From Streptomyces melanogenes (GTDB taxonomy: Bacteria > Actinomycetota > Actinomycetes > Streptomycetales > Streptomycetaceae), in NCBI RefSeq assembly GCF_014649795.1, contig NZ_BMTS01000002.1, forward strand, positions 248,001 through 312,000: 64,000 bases of DNA, given 5' to 3'. The number at the start of each line of letters is the position of its first letter. Position 1 is the first letter of the stretch. Positions 1 to 8,757 of this stretch are shown one piece after another. Both the position numbers and the translations under genes were made by a program. The notes under the pieces are model-generated. The model had not been told where the DNA came from, did no database searches, and saw nothing but the letters and a program-made list of their open reading frames with translations.

Positions 1-144
1 CCGCTGGCGTCACCGTACGCGCTGCTGGGGATCGTGGTGTCGGCCCAGGTTGCCTTTCGTCTGCGGCCCGGTGGTGGGCTGGTCGCGCAGTTCCCCGCGC
101 CCCTGGGTAGTCCGCCGCAGCCGGAGAACTCAGCTCAGCCATAG
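1..144 (+). CDS. possible C-terminal end of an upstream membrane protein (partial)
   Basis: Frame 1 is open from the first base to a TAG at 142-144. It begins with a hydrophobic stretch (YALLGIVVSAQVAF) whose codons almost all end in G or C, better than the other two forward frames. From about base 58 the frame runs into the inverted repeat described next, so the last 28 or so residues would be repeat-encoded and carry no family information. If real, it is the tail of a membrane protein extended by repeat insertion. Only about 19 residues are informative, so the product cannot be named and this could be non-coding. Confidence 0.25.
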   Translation, partial: PLASPYALLGIVVSAQVAFRLRPGGGLVAQFPAPLGSPPQPENSAQP

Positions 145-195
145 TCCTTTAGGGGCGCGGGGAACTGCGCGACCAGTTGGGGACGGGCCGCAGAC
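59..195. repeat. long inverted repeat, copy 1
   Basis: A perfect 26-bp inverted repeat (79-104 against 151-176, core CGCGCAGTTCCCCGCGCCCC) is flanked by a second perfect 12-bp pair (59-70 against 184-195, GTCTGCGGCCCG). The apical spacer is 46 nt. The same core recurs at seven more sites in this window, always at a gene 3' end. Here it lies just past the stop of the XPB helicase gene. It could act as a bidirectional terminator or mRNA 3' stabiliser, or be a non-autonomous repeat; the sequence shows only the structure and the recurrence. Confidence 0.9.
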
Positions 196-206
196 ACAAA
201 CGAACC

Positions 207-1856
207 TCAGCCCAAGTCCCCCGTCAGCAAATCGTCCGCATCCACGATCCGATACGCATACCCCTGCTCCGCCAAGAACCGCTGCCGATGCGCCGCGAAG
301 TCCTGGTCGAGCGTGTCGCGCGCCACCACGGAGTAGAAGTGCGCCTGGTGGCCGTCCGCCTTCGGGCGCAGCACCCGGCCGAGGCGCTGGGCCTCCTCCT
401 GGCGCGACCCGAACGTGCCGGACACCTGGATCGCGACCGTCGCCTCCGGCAGGTCGATCGAGAAGTTCGCGACCTTGGAGACGACCAGCACGGAGATCTC
501 GCCCTGCCGGAACGACTCGAAGAGCTTCTCGCGCTGGGAGTTGGGCGTCTCGCCCTTGATCACCGGCGCGTTCAGATGCTCGCCCAGCTCGTCGAGCTGG
601 TCGATGTACTGCCCGATGACAAGGATCTGCTGCCCCGCGAACTTCCGTACCAGCGCCTCCGTGACCTTCCGCTTGGTCGCGGTCGTCGCACAGAACCGGT
701 ACTTCTCCTCCGCCTCGGCCGTCGCGTACGCCAGCCGCTCGGAGTCGGTCAGATTGACGCGGACCTCCACGCAGTCGGCGGGCGCGATGTAGCCCTGCGC
801 CTCGATCTCCTTCCACGGCGCGTCGAACCGCTTCGGCCCGATGAGCGAGAAGACGTCCGACTCGCGCCCGTCCTCCCGTACGAGCGTGGCGGTGAGCCCG
901 AGGCGGCGGCGCGCCTGGAGGTCGGCGGTGAACTTGAAGACGGGCGCGGGCAGCAGATGCACCTCGTCGTAGACGATCAGGCCCCAGTCACGGGAGTCGA
1001 AGAGTTCGAGGTGCGGATAGACGCCCTTACGGCGGGTCGTCAGGACCTGGTACGTGGCGATGGTGACCGGGCGGATCTCCTTGCGCGTACCGCTGTACTC
1101 GCCGATCTCGTCCTCGGTCAGCGAGGTGCGCTTGACCAGCTCGTGCTTCCACTGCCGGGCCGAGACGGTGTTGGTGACGAGGATGAGGGTGGTGGCTTTG
1201 GCCTGCGCCATGGCGCCCGCCCCGACCAGCGTCTTTCCGGCGCCGCAGGGCAGCACGACCACGCCGGAGCCGCCGTGCCAGAACCCCTCGACGGCCTGCT
1301 TCTGGTACGGCCGCAGCGCCCAGCCGTCCTCCGCGAGCTCGATGGGGTGCGCCTCGCCGTCCACGTACCCCGCGAGGTCCTCGGCGGGCCAGCCGAGCTT
1401 CAGCAGGGTCTGCTTGATCTGGCCGCGCTCGGAGGGGTGCACGGCGACGGTGTCCGCGTCGATCCGGGCGCCGACCAGCGGCACGACCTTCTTCGACCGC
1501 AGGATCTCTTCCAGGACCGGCCGGTCGGTGGTGGTCAGGACCAGGCCGTGGACGGGGTGCTTGCTCAGCGTCAGCCGCCCGTACCGCGCCATCGTCTCGG
1601 CGACGTCGACGAGCAGGGCGTGCGGGACGGGGTAGCGCGAGAACTCGACGAGCGCGTCCACCACCTGCTCGGCGTCGTGCCCGGCCGCGCGCGCGTTCCA
1701 CAGCCCGAGCGGGGTCAGCCGGTAGGTGTGGATGTGCTCCGGCGCGCGCTCCAGCTCCGCGAACGGCGCGATGGCCCGGCGGCAGGCGTCGGCCTGCTCG
1801 TGGTCGACTTCCAGGAGCAGGGTCTTGTCCGACTGGACGATCAGTGGCCCGTTCAC
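207..1856 (-). CDS. XPB/ERCC3-type DNA repair helicase
   Basis: A superfamily 2 DNA helicase of the actinobacterial XPB family, about 549 residues, expected to unwind damaged DNA in the cytoplasm. Visible motifs are Walker A PCGAGKT (about residues 203-209), the DEVH box in YDEVHLLPAP (about 297-300) and motif VI QRLGRVLR (about 490-497), behind an N-terminal domain of roughly 180 residues. I take the GTG at 1856 (VNGPLIVQSDK) because GGAGGG lies about 10 nt upstream; an in-frame start nine codons earlier lacks a site. The next gene upstream on the same strand encodes a helicase-associated protein and ends 70 bp away, suggesting one operon. No key motif is missing. Confidence 0.93.
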   Translation of the reverse strand: MNGPLIVQSDKTLLLEVDHEQADACRRAIAPFAELERAPEHIHTYRLTPLGLWNARAAGHDAEQVVDALVEFSRYPVPHALLVDVAETMARYGRLTLSKHPVHGLVLTTTDRPVLEEILRSKKVVPLVGARIDADTVAVHPSERGQIKQTLLKLGWPAEDLAGYVDGEAHPIELAEDGWALRPYQKQAVEGFWHGGSGVVVLPCGAGKTLVGAGAMAQAKATTLILVTNTVSARQWKHELVKRTSLTEDEIGEYSGTRKEIRPVTIATYQVLTTRRKGVYPHLELFDSRDWGLIVYDEVHLLPAPVFKFTADLQARRRLGLTATLVREDGRESDVFSLIGPKRFDAPWKEIEAQGYIAPADCVEVRVNLTDSERLAYATAEAEEKYRFCATTATKRKVTEALVRKFAGQQILVIGQYIDQLDELGEHLNAPVIKGETPNSQREKLFESFRQGEISVLVVSKVANFSIDLPEATVAIQVSGTFGSRQEEAQRLGRVLRPKADGHQAHFYSVVARDTLDQDFAAHRQRFLAEQGYAYRIVDADDLLTGDLG

Positions 1857-1926
1857 GTACCTACATCCCTCCGCAGGTGCCAAACCTCCAGTGTGCCTCA
1901 GTCGGGCGTGGCCGGGGCCCGTCCGC

Positions 1927-4452
1927 TCAGGCCGGATCGTCGGCGAGCTCCGCGACTCCCGTGATCCGGTGCAGGGGGTACGTGCGGACCTCGTCGGCCG
2001 TGTGGTCGTACGCCGTCACGAAGCCGCCCTCCACCCGCACCGGTGCGATCACCCGCTGGCTGGCGGCGCCGTCCGCGTTGACGTAGCCGATCCACAGCGC
2101 CGAGCCGGTCATCACGGCGGCCTGGACCGTGGCCAGGGTCTCGGCGGCGGTGGTGCGCGGCAGCCCGCCCGGCTCGGCGGGGGCGGTGTGCGGCGCCTCC
2201 TTGCGTACGACCGTGGCGGCCTCGTCGCCCGCCCGGATCGCCCGGACCGCCGCGCCGAGCAGCGTCTCGTCGGGCAGCGGCGGGCCCTCCGGCACGGGGG
2301 CGGGGGCGGTACGGGGCGGGGTGCGGCGGGTGTCGGCGCGGGTGATCACCACATCGCCCTCGGCGGACTCGGCGGCCGGGGCGTAGCCCATCGCGCGCAG
2401 GCCTTCGAGGAGGGTCGCGGGGTCGGCCTGGGCGGCCAGGACCGTCGGGGCGAGCCGGCGCAGCCGCAGCCCGGCCGAGCGCTTGTCCGCGACGATCTCG
2501 TCCAGGAGCGCGTCGTCGTCGCAGCGTACGTACGCCGAGGCGGCGCCGACCCGGAGGTGGCCGTGGCGGCGGGCCACGTCGTCGATGAGGTAGCTCAGCG
2601 GCTGGGGCACCGGCGTGGTGCTGTGCGCGGCCAGGAACGCGTGCAGGTCGGAGGCCGCCTGCCCGGCGTCGAGGGCGCGGCGCACCGAGGCGGGCGTGAA
2701 CCGGTAGACGGTCGCGCCGCCCTTCGACTCGATGTCCGCGAGCACGTTCAGCGTCGCGGCCAGCGGGCGCCGCAGCGGGCCGGGCGCGACGGCGGTCAGG
2801 TCGGCCTGGAGCAGGACGTGGTCGACGGGCTCGGGCAGGTGCGGCGCGAGCGCGGCGGCGGCCGCGAGGCCGAGGATCGGGGTGGTGGTGCTCGTACGGG
2901 AGGGGCCGCCCGTGGCGAGCAGCTCCCGGCCGTGCGCGGCCAGCGCGCCCCGGCCGGTCACGCCCAGCAACTCGGCCTCCGTCAGCGTCCATTGGGCCAG
3001 CTTGGGCCGCAGGTCCTCGGGGCCGGTGCGGGTCGGGTGCTCCCAGTGCAGCCGGGCGAGCAGCGTCTCCGGGTCGGGCGCGGTCCCCTCGGGCAGCCGC
3101 GCGAGCAGCGCGAGCACGCGGTGGCGCACCTCCGGGGCCGGGGAGCGGTCCAGGTCGGGGCCGAGAGCGGCCAGGGTGCGGGCGCGGGCGTCCTGACCGC
3201 CGACCAGACCGGGCGTACGGGTCGCGGTGAGCCAAGCGGCGGCCAGCCGCGACCACCGCTCGGCGGGCGGCAGGTCGAGCCAGCTGTCGTATGCGGGGGT
3301 AGGCGCGTACCGCTCGTCGGCTTCTCCGTCCGACGCCAACAGCCCGGCCGTGTAGGCGAGTTCGAGCCAGAAGGCGGCGGCCTGCTCGGTGGTGTCGAGG
3401 GCGGCGGCCGTCCGCTTCAGGTCGCGCACGCTCAGCCCGCCCGCGCGCAGCACGGCGGGCCCGCCCTCGTTCCACTCGGCCAGCAGGTCCTCGACCATGG
3501 TCAGCGCGGTCAGCGCCTGACCGGCGGCGGCCGAGTCCACCACCTGCGGCCGGTACTCCTTGGCCGGCGCGACGGCGGGCGCCACCGGCTCGGGCGCCCG
3601 GTGTGCGCGCCCGGCGCGTAGGTGCAGGGCGACCTCGCGCGGCAGGACGACCGTGCGCGCGGAGGTCGGCAGCAGCAGCCCGTGGTCGCGCAGCCAGCGC
3701 ACCGGCGGCGCCGGATCCGCCGACACCTCTCCGTACGGCGGCCCCCACACCAGCCGGTCGAGCACCGCGAGCGCCTCCGGCGGGGCGGTGTCCAGGAGCG
3801 CCGACATCCGCGCCCGGTCGGTGACCAGCGAGGTCAGCGCGGCGACGGCGGAGACGGGGTCATGGGTGGCGGGCAGCTGGGCGGCCCGCAGGATCTCCTG
3901 CACCCGCCCCGGCGACATCCCGGCCGTGGCCTCGGCGACGGTCGGCCCGAGGCCGGTGGGCGAGGGGTGCGTGGGGGAGGGCGCGAGCAGCTCGCGGGCG
4001 GTGCGCACGAGCCGCAGCCGCTCGTCCGACCCCCACACCAGCGCCTGCTCCCGCAGCCCCGCGAGGGCCCCGGGCAGCGCGCTCTCCACCGCCGTGTCGC
4101 CCTCGTCCCCCGCCAGCAGCGCGAGCAGCACGGGATACGGCGCCGGGTCCGGCGCCACGGCCAGTGCCTGCGCGGTCTGGAGCGCGAACCGGTCCAGCCG
4201 CTCAAGCGCCCGTACGACCGAGGCCCGCGTCCCGGCCCGGGTGGCCAGCTGGGTCAGGTCGTTCGGTACGGGAGTGAGCAGATCGGGCCGGGCGCGCAGC
4301 AGCGCGGCGAGGGAGGCGTCGGGGCGGGAGCGGAGGGCTTCGGCGAGGGTGCGGGGGGAGGACGTGGGGGTGCCACGGTGCTCGGCGGCGGCCGCGCCGG
4401 TCGTTCCGCCCGCTTCGCCCGTTCCGCCCGCTCCGGTCGTTCCTTCGGACAC
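1927..4452 (-). CDS. helicase-associated domain protein (XPB partner)
   Basis: About 841 residues. The central and C-terminal parts match my memory of the actinobacterial helicase-associated family (Helicase_C_3, XPB/Ssl2-like domain) encoded next to XPB. No Walker motif is visible, so it is probably not an ATPase. The N-terminus is a Gly/Ala/Thr-rich linker, followed by a repetitive alpha-helical region rich in Leu, Ala and Arg. The GTG at 4452 (VSEGTTGAG) is preceded by AGGAGG with six bases between, better than the upstream in-frame GTG at 4494. It is transcribed ahead of the XPB helicase, so the two products probably act together in DNA repair; that is inferred from context. Confidence 0.75.
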   Translation of the reverse strand: MSEGTTGAGGTGEAGGTTGAAAAEHRGTPTSSPRTLAEALRSRPDASLAALLRARPDLLTPVPNDLTQLATRAGTRASVVRALERLDRFALQTAQALAVAPDPAPYPVLLALLAGDEGDTAVESALPGALAGLREQALVWGSDERLRLVRTARELLAPSPTHPSPTGLGPTVAEATAGMSPGRVQEILRAAQLPATHDPVSAVAALTSLVTDRARMSALLDTAPPEALAVLDRLVWGPPYGEVSADPAPPVRWLRDHGLLLPTSARTVVLPREVALHLRAGRAHRAPEPVAPAVAPAKEYRPQVVDSAAAGQALTALTMVEDLLAEWNEGGPAVLRAGGLSVRDLKRTAAALDTTEQAAAFWLELAYTAGLLASDGEADERYAPTPAYDSWLDLPPAERWSRLAAAWLTATRTPGLVGGQDARARTLAALGPDLDRSPAPEVRHRVLALLARLPEGTAPDPETLLARLHWEHPTRTGPEDLRPKLAQWTLTEAELLGVTGRGALAAHGRELLATGGPSRTSTTTPILGLAAAAALAPHLPEPVDHVLLQADLTAVAPGPLRRPLAATLNVLADIESKGGATVYRFTPASVRRALDAGQAASDLHAFLAAHSTTPVPQPLSYLIDDVARRHGHLRVGAASAYVRCDDDALLDEIVADKRSAGLRLRRLAPTVLAAQADPATLLEGLRAMGYAPAAESAEGDVVITRADTRRTPPRTAPAPVPEGPPLPDETLLGAAVRAIRAGDEAATVVRKEAPHTAPAEPGGLPRTTAAETLATVQAAVMTGSALWIGYVNADGAASQRVIAPVRVEGGFVTAYDHTADEVRTYPLHRITGVAELADDPA

Positions 4453-4577
4453 GTGCGCCTCCTGGTCGCGCTCGCCGGTCCCCATCCGCCCCACGGTAGC
4501 CGCTGCGCGCTACCGTCAGGGCAGGGAGGCGGCGGCGGGCCCCGGCGGGACCCGGCCGGGGCACGGAGGGGAACGGT

Positions 4578-5594
4578 GTGGGGATCGAGAGCGACCAGCT
4601 GGTCTACGACTATCTGAGCCGGGTCGGCGACCTGGCCCAGCAGCGGCAGCTGCCCTCGGCGGCACGGATGCGGCTGGTGTCCACGCTGCGCGACGAGATC
4701 GACCGCAGACGGGCGAAGTTCGGCAGCGACTCCCCGGCGGCGGTGCGCCGGATCCTGGGGCGGCTCGGTACTCCGGACGAGGTGGTGGAGTCCGTCGCGA
4801 CGCACGGCGCGTACGAGGCGCCGGCGGAGGTGGAGACGGCGGTGCGCGGGGTGCCGGGGCAGCGGGACGGGGGCCGGGGGCGCCGCGTCCAGCTCCCGCA
4901 GTTCCCGCGCCCGCGCGCGTCGTCGCCCGCGCCGCCCCCGCCCCCGTCACAGACGGCCGCGTCCCCGCCGCACCTGGCGGGGATGGACGAGCTCGGCCCG
5001 TCGGACGGCGAGCCGGACTGGTGGCGGATCGAACCGGGGCCGATGGGCGGGATGCCGGGGGAGTCGGTGGCGGGGTTCGTGGGCGGGGTGGAGATTCCGG
5101 AGATACTGCGGCCGCCGGAGGAATTGGCGGAGCGCGCGGAGAAGGCGGAGCCCGTGGAGGCTCCGGAGACCTCCGAGACCGAGGAGGAGCCCCCGCCGCC
5201 CCGGGGCCCGAACTGGCGGGCCCTGCTCCCCGGCGCGAGCACGACGTCCTCCCGCCGTTCCCTGGCGAACCCGCTTCTGCTGCTGGCGGCCGCGCTGCTG
5301 GTGGTGGGCGCGGTCCTTGGCAACTGGCTCGCGCTCGGCGGGGGCTGGCTTCTGGCATACGTGTCGCGCCGCCTCACTCCTGCGGAGACGAAGTGGGCGG
5401 TGTTGGGGTTGCCGTCGCTTGCGGTGGTCGGGGGGTTGGTGTGGTTGTGGGGGCGCCAGAACGAGCGGTGGGGTGCGCCGATCGCTGAGGGGGCGATGGG
5501 GGATGCGGTGGCGGGGGTGTGGCCGTGGGTGGTGCGGGCCGCTGCGCTGTCGTCGGCGGCGTTCTTGACGTGGCGCTCGCAGCGCCAGCGCTGA
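4578..5594 (+). CDS. membrane protein with N-terminal small helical domain
   Basis: A 338-residue protein of unknown function. The first 75 or so residues (DQLVYDYLSRVGDLA...RILGRLGTPDEVV) resemble the small helical HAAS/DUF1700-type domains found in front of membrane segments. A long proline- and acid-rich linker follows. The last 100 residues hold three hydrophobic segments (ANPLLLLAAALLVVGAVLG, WAVLGLPSLAVVGGLVWLWG and one near PWVVRAAALSSAAFL), so it is probably anchored by its C-terminus with the linker in the cytoplasm. GTG start with GGAGGGG six bases upstream. It diverges from the helicase-associated gene across about 125 bp, which must hold both promoters. The long repeat follows five bases after the stop. 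Confidence 0.7.
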   Translation: MGIESDQLVYDYLSRVGDLAQQRQLPSAARMRLVSTLRDEIDRRRAKFGSDSPAAVRRILGRLGTPDEVVESVATHGAYEAPAEVETAVRGVPGQRDGGRGRRVQLPQFPRPRASSPAPPPPPSQTAASPPHLAGMDELGPSDGEPDWWRIEPGPMGGMPGESVAGFVGGVEIPEILRPPEELAERAEKAEPVEAPETSETEEEPPPPRGPNWRALLPGASTTSSRRSLANPLLLLAAALLVVGAVLGNWLALGGGWLLAYVSRRLTPAETKWAVLGLPSLAVVGGLVWLWGRQNERWGAPIAEGAMGDAVAGVWPWVVRAAALSSAAFLTWRSQRQR

Positions 5595-5598
5595 GTTT

Positions 5599-5798
5599 CC
5601 CCCACCCCGCCCCTTCCCGAAAGCCCTCTGGCGGGCGGCCGGATGCTTCGTCTGCGGACCGTGCTGGGTCGCTCGCGCAGTTCCCCGCGCCCCTAACTAC
5701 CTAGGGGCGCGGGGAACTGCGCGACCAGTTGGGGACGGTCCGCAGCCGAAGAACCAGGCCGCCCGCCAGAGGGCTTTCGGGAAGGGGCGGGGTGGGGG
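5599..5798. repeat. 200-bp nearly symmetrical inverted repeat, copy 2
   Basis: The outer arms (5599-5640 against 5757-5798) are a perfect 42-bp inverted repeat beginning CCCCCACCCCGCCCC. The inner arms (5674-5694 against 5703-5723) are a perfect 21-bp pair around an 8-nt apex. It starts four bases after the stop of the membrane-protein gene and ends 20 bp before the HAD gene start, so it fills the whole intergenic region. It is the most complete copy: the flanking C-rich module, present on one side only in some others, is here on both sides. Confidence 0.95.
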
Positions 5799-5818
5799 GC
5801 TCACCCCACAATGGGGGC

Positions 5819-6436
5819 ATGGCTTCGCGCACAGTCGGGTTCGACCTCGACATGACCCTCATCGACTCCCGCCCCGGCATCCACGCCTGCTACCGCCGCC
5901 TCGCAGAGGACACCCGCACCCACATAGACGCCGACGCGGCAGTCAGCCGCCTCGGCCCCCCACTGGAGTGGGAGCTCAGCCACTGGTTCCCCGAGGACCG
6001 CATCGCGGAAATGGCGGCCCGGTACCGCGAGCTGTACCCCACGTACGCCATCGAGCCCACCACCGCCCTTCCCGGCGCCGCCGACGCGATCCGCGCCGTC
6101 CAGGAGCTCGGTGGCCGCGCCATCGTCGTGACCGCCAAGAACCGGCCGCAGGCCGCCCTGCACCTCACGCATCTCGGCCTGGAGCCCGACGAGCTGATCG
6201 GCGGGCTGTGGGCGGAGGCCAAGGCCGAGGCACTGCGCGCGCACGACGCCTCGGTGTACGTCGGCGACCACACCGGAGACGTACGCGGCGCCCACACCGC
6301 GGGCGCCCTCTCGGTGGCCGTACCGACCGGCCCCATCGGCGCGGACGAGCTGCGCGCGGCCGGCGCGGACGTCGTCCTCGCCGACCTCACGGAGTTCCGC
6401 CCGTGGTGGAAGACCTACGCACGGACGACGGGCTAG
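5819..6436 (+). CDS. HAD-family phosphatase
   Basis: A 205-residue haloacid dehalogenase-superfamily hydrolase, probably a small-molecule phosphatase of the Gph/PgmB type. Motif I is FDLDMTLID near residue 8 (nucleophile and acid Asp), motif III is the Lys in VVTAKNRP near 105, and motif IV is VGDHTGDVRGA near 146. The cap lies between motifs I and III. The substrate cannot be told from sequence. ATG at 5819 chosen because the HAD fold begins within six residues; no strong ribosome site precedes it (AATGGGGGC). The stop overlaps the stop of the convergent next gene in the shared tetranucleotide CTAG. Confidence 0.88.
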   Translation: MASRTVGFDLDMTLIDSRPGIHACYRRLAEDTRTHIDADAAVSRLGPPLEWELSHWFPEDRIAEMAARYRELYPTYAIEPTTALPGAADAIRAVQELGGRAIVVTAKNRPQAALHLTHLGLEPDELIGGLWAEAKAEALRAHDASVYVGDHTGDVRGAHTAGALSVAVPTGPIGADELRAAGADVVLADLTEFRPWWKTYARTTG

Positions 6437-6693
6437 CCCGCCGCGCTCTCCGCCCGGCGTTGCGTCCGTACCGACGTCACCACGCCCGCCCCGGCGATCA
6501 GGAAGCCGACGCCCATCAGCATGCACACCGCGTACGCGATCGGCGGGAACGGCGACGTGTGCAGGAACAGCGGCGCCACCGTGACCAGCGTGGCGAGCGC
6601 GCCGACGAAGAAGACGATGACACCGGCGCGAACCAGCCGGTCCCCGGTGTTCGACTCGTTCCTGGCCGAATTCGCTTGGGTTTCGTTACTCAC
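6433..6693 (-). CDS. small two-helix membrane protein
   Basis: An 86-residue protein of unknown function with a polar N-terminus ([17 protein letters not shown]) and two transmembrane helices ([24 protein letters not shown] without its first turn, and [20 protein letters not shown]), ending in a short basic tail. The GTG at 6693 fits a conserved-looking start; no clear Shine-Dalgarno sequence is visible, and an in-frame start 22 codons upstream would add a basic, less plausible leader. It is convergent with the HAD gene (stops overlap) and diverges from the cold-shock gene. Confidence 0.65.
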   Translation of the reverse strand: MSNETQANSARNESNTGDRLVRAGVIVFFVGALATLVTVAPLFLHTSPFPPIAYAVCMLMGVGFLIAGAGVVTSVRTQRRAESAAG

Positions 6694-6737
6694 TCGGTCA
6701 GGGTAGTTCCCTGCCCGTAAGGACCCGCCGGGACGTC

Positions 6738-6765
6738 TTGTCAGCAGCCTCTGGACCATTAGCCT
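6738..6765 (+). promoter_or_regulatory. candidate promoter of the cold-shock gene
   Basis: TTGTCA (6738-6743) and TAGCCT (6760-6765) are separated by 16 bp and fit a housekeeping-sigma promoter. Transcription would start near 6772, leaving a 5' leader of about 95 nt before the GTG. Long leaders are common in cold-shock mRNAs. This is a visual match only. Confidence 0.4.
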
Positions 6766-6866
6766 TGGTGTCGGCGGGTCCGAAGGCGACCCGCTGCAGT
6801 GCTATCCAGAGCCGTTTTCGCGGCGATCCCGAGCACCCGACGACGAGTACGAGGACGAGGACAGAC

Positions 6867-7250
6867 GTGCCTACCGGCAAGGTCAAATGGTTCAACAGCG
6901 AGAAGGGCTTCGGCTTTCTCTCCCGCGACGACGGCGGTGACGTCTTCGTCCACTCGTCCGTGCTCCCCTCCGGGGTGGAGACGCTCAAGCCCGGCCAGCG
7001 CGTCGAGTTCGGTGTGGTCGCGGGCCAGCGCGGTGACCAGGCTCTCTCGGTGACCGTCCTCGACCCGGCTCCCTCGGTCGCGGCCGCCCAGCGCCGCAAG
7101 CCCGACGAACTGGCCTCCATCGTCCAGGACCTGACCACACTGCTCGAGAACATCACGCCGATGCTGGAGCGCGGCCGCTACCCCGACAAGGCGGCGGGCA
7201 AGAAGATCGCCGGACTGCTGCGGGCGGTGGCGGACCAGCTCGACGTCTGA
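6867..7250 (+). CDS. cold-shock domain protein with C-terminal extension
   Basis: A 127-residue nucleic-acid-binding protein. The first 66 residues form a cold-shock domain with both RNA-binding motifs (KGFGFLSRD and VFVHSSV, following GKVKWFNSE). The family is usually about 67 residues; this one adds about 60 residues that look helical and amphipathic ([20 protein letters not shown] and a [14 protein letters not shown] tail), perhaps a protein-interaction region. GTG start (VPTGKVKWF) with a purine-rich GAGGAC stretch upstream. It ends 14 bp from the convergent mqnD gene. S. coelicolor has a similar extended protein at this position (from memory). Confidence 0.9.
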   Translation: MPTGKVKWFNSEKGFGFLSRDDGGDVFVHSSVLPSGVETLKPGQRVEFGVVAGQRGDQALSVTVLDPAPSVAAAQRRKPDELASIVQDLTTLLENITPMLERGRYPDKAAGKKIAGLLRAVADQLDV

Positions 7251-7264
7251 TCCACGAAGCCGGG

Positions 7265-8125
7265 CTAGTCCACGAAGCTGAGCGCGTCGCGGCCGAGCGG
7301 AGGCACGAGCCCCTCGGCCGCGGCCCGCGTCAGCAGCCCGCGCACCGCCGCGTAGCCGTCCTCGCCCAGGTCGTGGGTGAACTCGTTGACGTACAGCCCG
7401 ATGTGCTGGTCGGCCACCGCCGGGTCCATCTCCTGGGCGTGCTCCCGTACGTACGGCCGGGAGGCCTCCGGGTCGTCCCAGGCCATGCGGACGGACGTCC
7501 GGATGACCTCGGCCAGCTCGCGCAGCCGCGCGGCGCCCAGCGAGCGGCGGGCGATGATCGCGCCCAGCGGGATGGGCAGCCCGGTCGTGGACTCCCAGTG
7601 CTCGCCCATGTCGGCGAGCGAGTGCAGCCCGTACTCCTGATAGGTGAACCGGGCCTCGTGGATGACGAGTCCGGCGTCCACCTTGCCGTCGCGCACGGCG
7701 GGCATGATCTCGTGGAACGGCATCACGACGACCTTGCCGACCCCGCCGGGCACCACGTCGGCGGCCCAGAGGCGGAAGAGCAGATAGGCCGTGGAGCGCT
7801 CGCTGGGGACGGCGACGGTCTTGCCGGTGAGGTCCACGCCCGGTTCGCGGGTCAGGACGAGCGGGCCGCAGCCGCGCCCGAGCGCGCCGCCGCAAGGCAG
7901 CAGCGCGTAGTCGTCGAGGACCCACGGCAGTACGGCGTACGACACCTTCAGGACGTCGAAGTCGCTCTCGGCCGGACCCCGTTCGGCGATGCCGTTGGTG
8001 ATGTCGATGTCCGCGAAGGTGACGTCGATGTCCGGCGCACCCGGGACGCGGCCGTGCGCCCAGGCGTCGAAGACGAACGTGTCGTTGGGGCAGGGCGAGT
8101 AGGCGATGCGCAGCGGCTCAGTCAT
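7265..8125 (-). CDS. mqnD: 1,4-dihydroxy-6-naphthoate synthase MqnD
   Basis: A 286-residue enzyme of the futalosine menaquinone pathway, converting cyclic dehypoxanthinyl futalosine to 1,4-dihydroxy-6-naphthoate. The family start LRIAYSPCPNDTFVF is at the N-terminus, and the periplasmic-binding-protein-like fold is visible (FADIDITNGIAE, DVLKVSYAVLP, GLVIHEARFTYQEYGL). Length matches the family. ATG at 8125 has GGAGAG upstream. The start overlaps the end of mqnB by 8 nt (ATGACTGA), indicating translational coupling. Streptomyces makes menaquinone by this route (established); the mqnA and mqnC steps are not in this window. Confidence 0.95.
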   Translation of the reverse strand: MTEPLRIAYSPCPNDTFVFDAWAHGRVPGAPDIDVTFADIDITNGIAERGPAESDFDVLKVSYAVLPWVLDDYALLPCGGALGRGCGPLVLTREPGVDLTGKTVAVPSERSTAYLLFRLWAADVVPGGVGKVVVMPFHEIMPAVRDGKVDAGLVIHEARFTYQEYGLHSLADMGEHWESTTGLPIPLGAIIARRSLGAARLRELAEVIRTSVRMAWDDPEASRPYVREHAQEMDPAVADQHIGLYVNEFTHDLGEDGYAAVRGLLTRAAAEGLVPPLGRDALSFVD

Positions 8126-8756
8126 GACCGTTCCAACTCTCCAGTACGGGCGGGAGCTTCCCGAAAGCGTCGGTGAGTGCGCCCAGCGCGTCCCCGATCC
8201 GCCAGGCGGAACGGTCGCGGGGCCCCACGGCGTTGGAGACCGCCCGGACCTCCAGGACGGGCACCCCCCGCTGCGCGGCCGCCTCGGCGACCCCGAACCC
8301 CTCCATCGCCTCGGCGGCGGCCCCGGGGTGGCGGGCGGCGAGTTCGGCGGCGCGGGCGGCGGTGCCGGTGACGGTGGAGACGGTGAGGACGGGTCCGTAC
8401 GCCGCGCCGGTGGCGTCCGCGACCGCCCGTCCGAGTTGCCGCGGCGGCAGGTGCGCCGAGCGCCCGAACCCGAGCGCCTCGACATCCAGATAACCGTCGG
8501 GCGTGTCGGCGCCGAGGTCGGCGGCGACGATCCGCGAGGCGACGACGAGGGAGCCGACGGGTGCGAGGGGCTGGAACCCGCCCCCGATCCCGGCGGAGAC
8601 GACCAGGTCGTACGGGGTGAGGGCGAGCGCGGTCGCGGTGGTGGCGGCGGCCGCGGCGGGGCCGACCCCGCCCGCGAGGACGTCGAAGCCGGCCGGGCAC
8701 GCCCTCGTGACCGCGTCCCGTTCGGCGGGGACGGCGGTCACGACGAGGACGCGCAT
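8118..8756 (-). CDS. mqnB: futalosine hydrolase MqnB
   Basis: A 212-residue nucleoside-phosphorylase-fold hydrolase that splits futalosine or its derivative, releasing the purine base. Visible family features are the start MRVLVVTAVPAERDAV, the glycine-rich DLVVSAGIGGGF near residue 57, and AAEAMEGFGVAEAA near 147 with the ribose-contacting M-E pair. The start follows the stop of the DUF2771 gene by one base (TGACATG) and the end overlaps mqnD. The three genes therefore form a coupled operon. Length and motifs are complete. Confidence 0.93.
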   Translation of the reverse strand: MRVLVVTAVPAERDAVTRACPAGFDVLAGGVGPAAAAATTATALALTPYDLVVSAGIGGGFQPLAPVGSLVVASRIVAADLGADTPDGYLDVEALGFGRSAHLPPRQLGRAVADATGAAYGPVLTVSTVTGTAARAAELAARHPGAAAEAMEGFGVAEAAAQRGVPVLEVRAVSNAVGPRDRSAWRIGDALGALTDAFGKLPPVLESWNGHD

Positions 8757-8757
8757 G

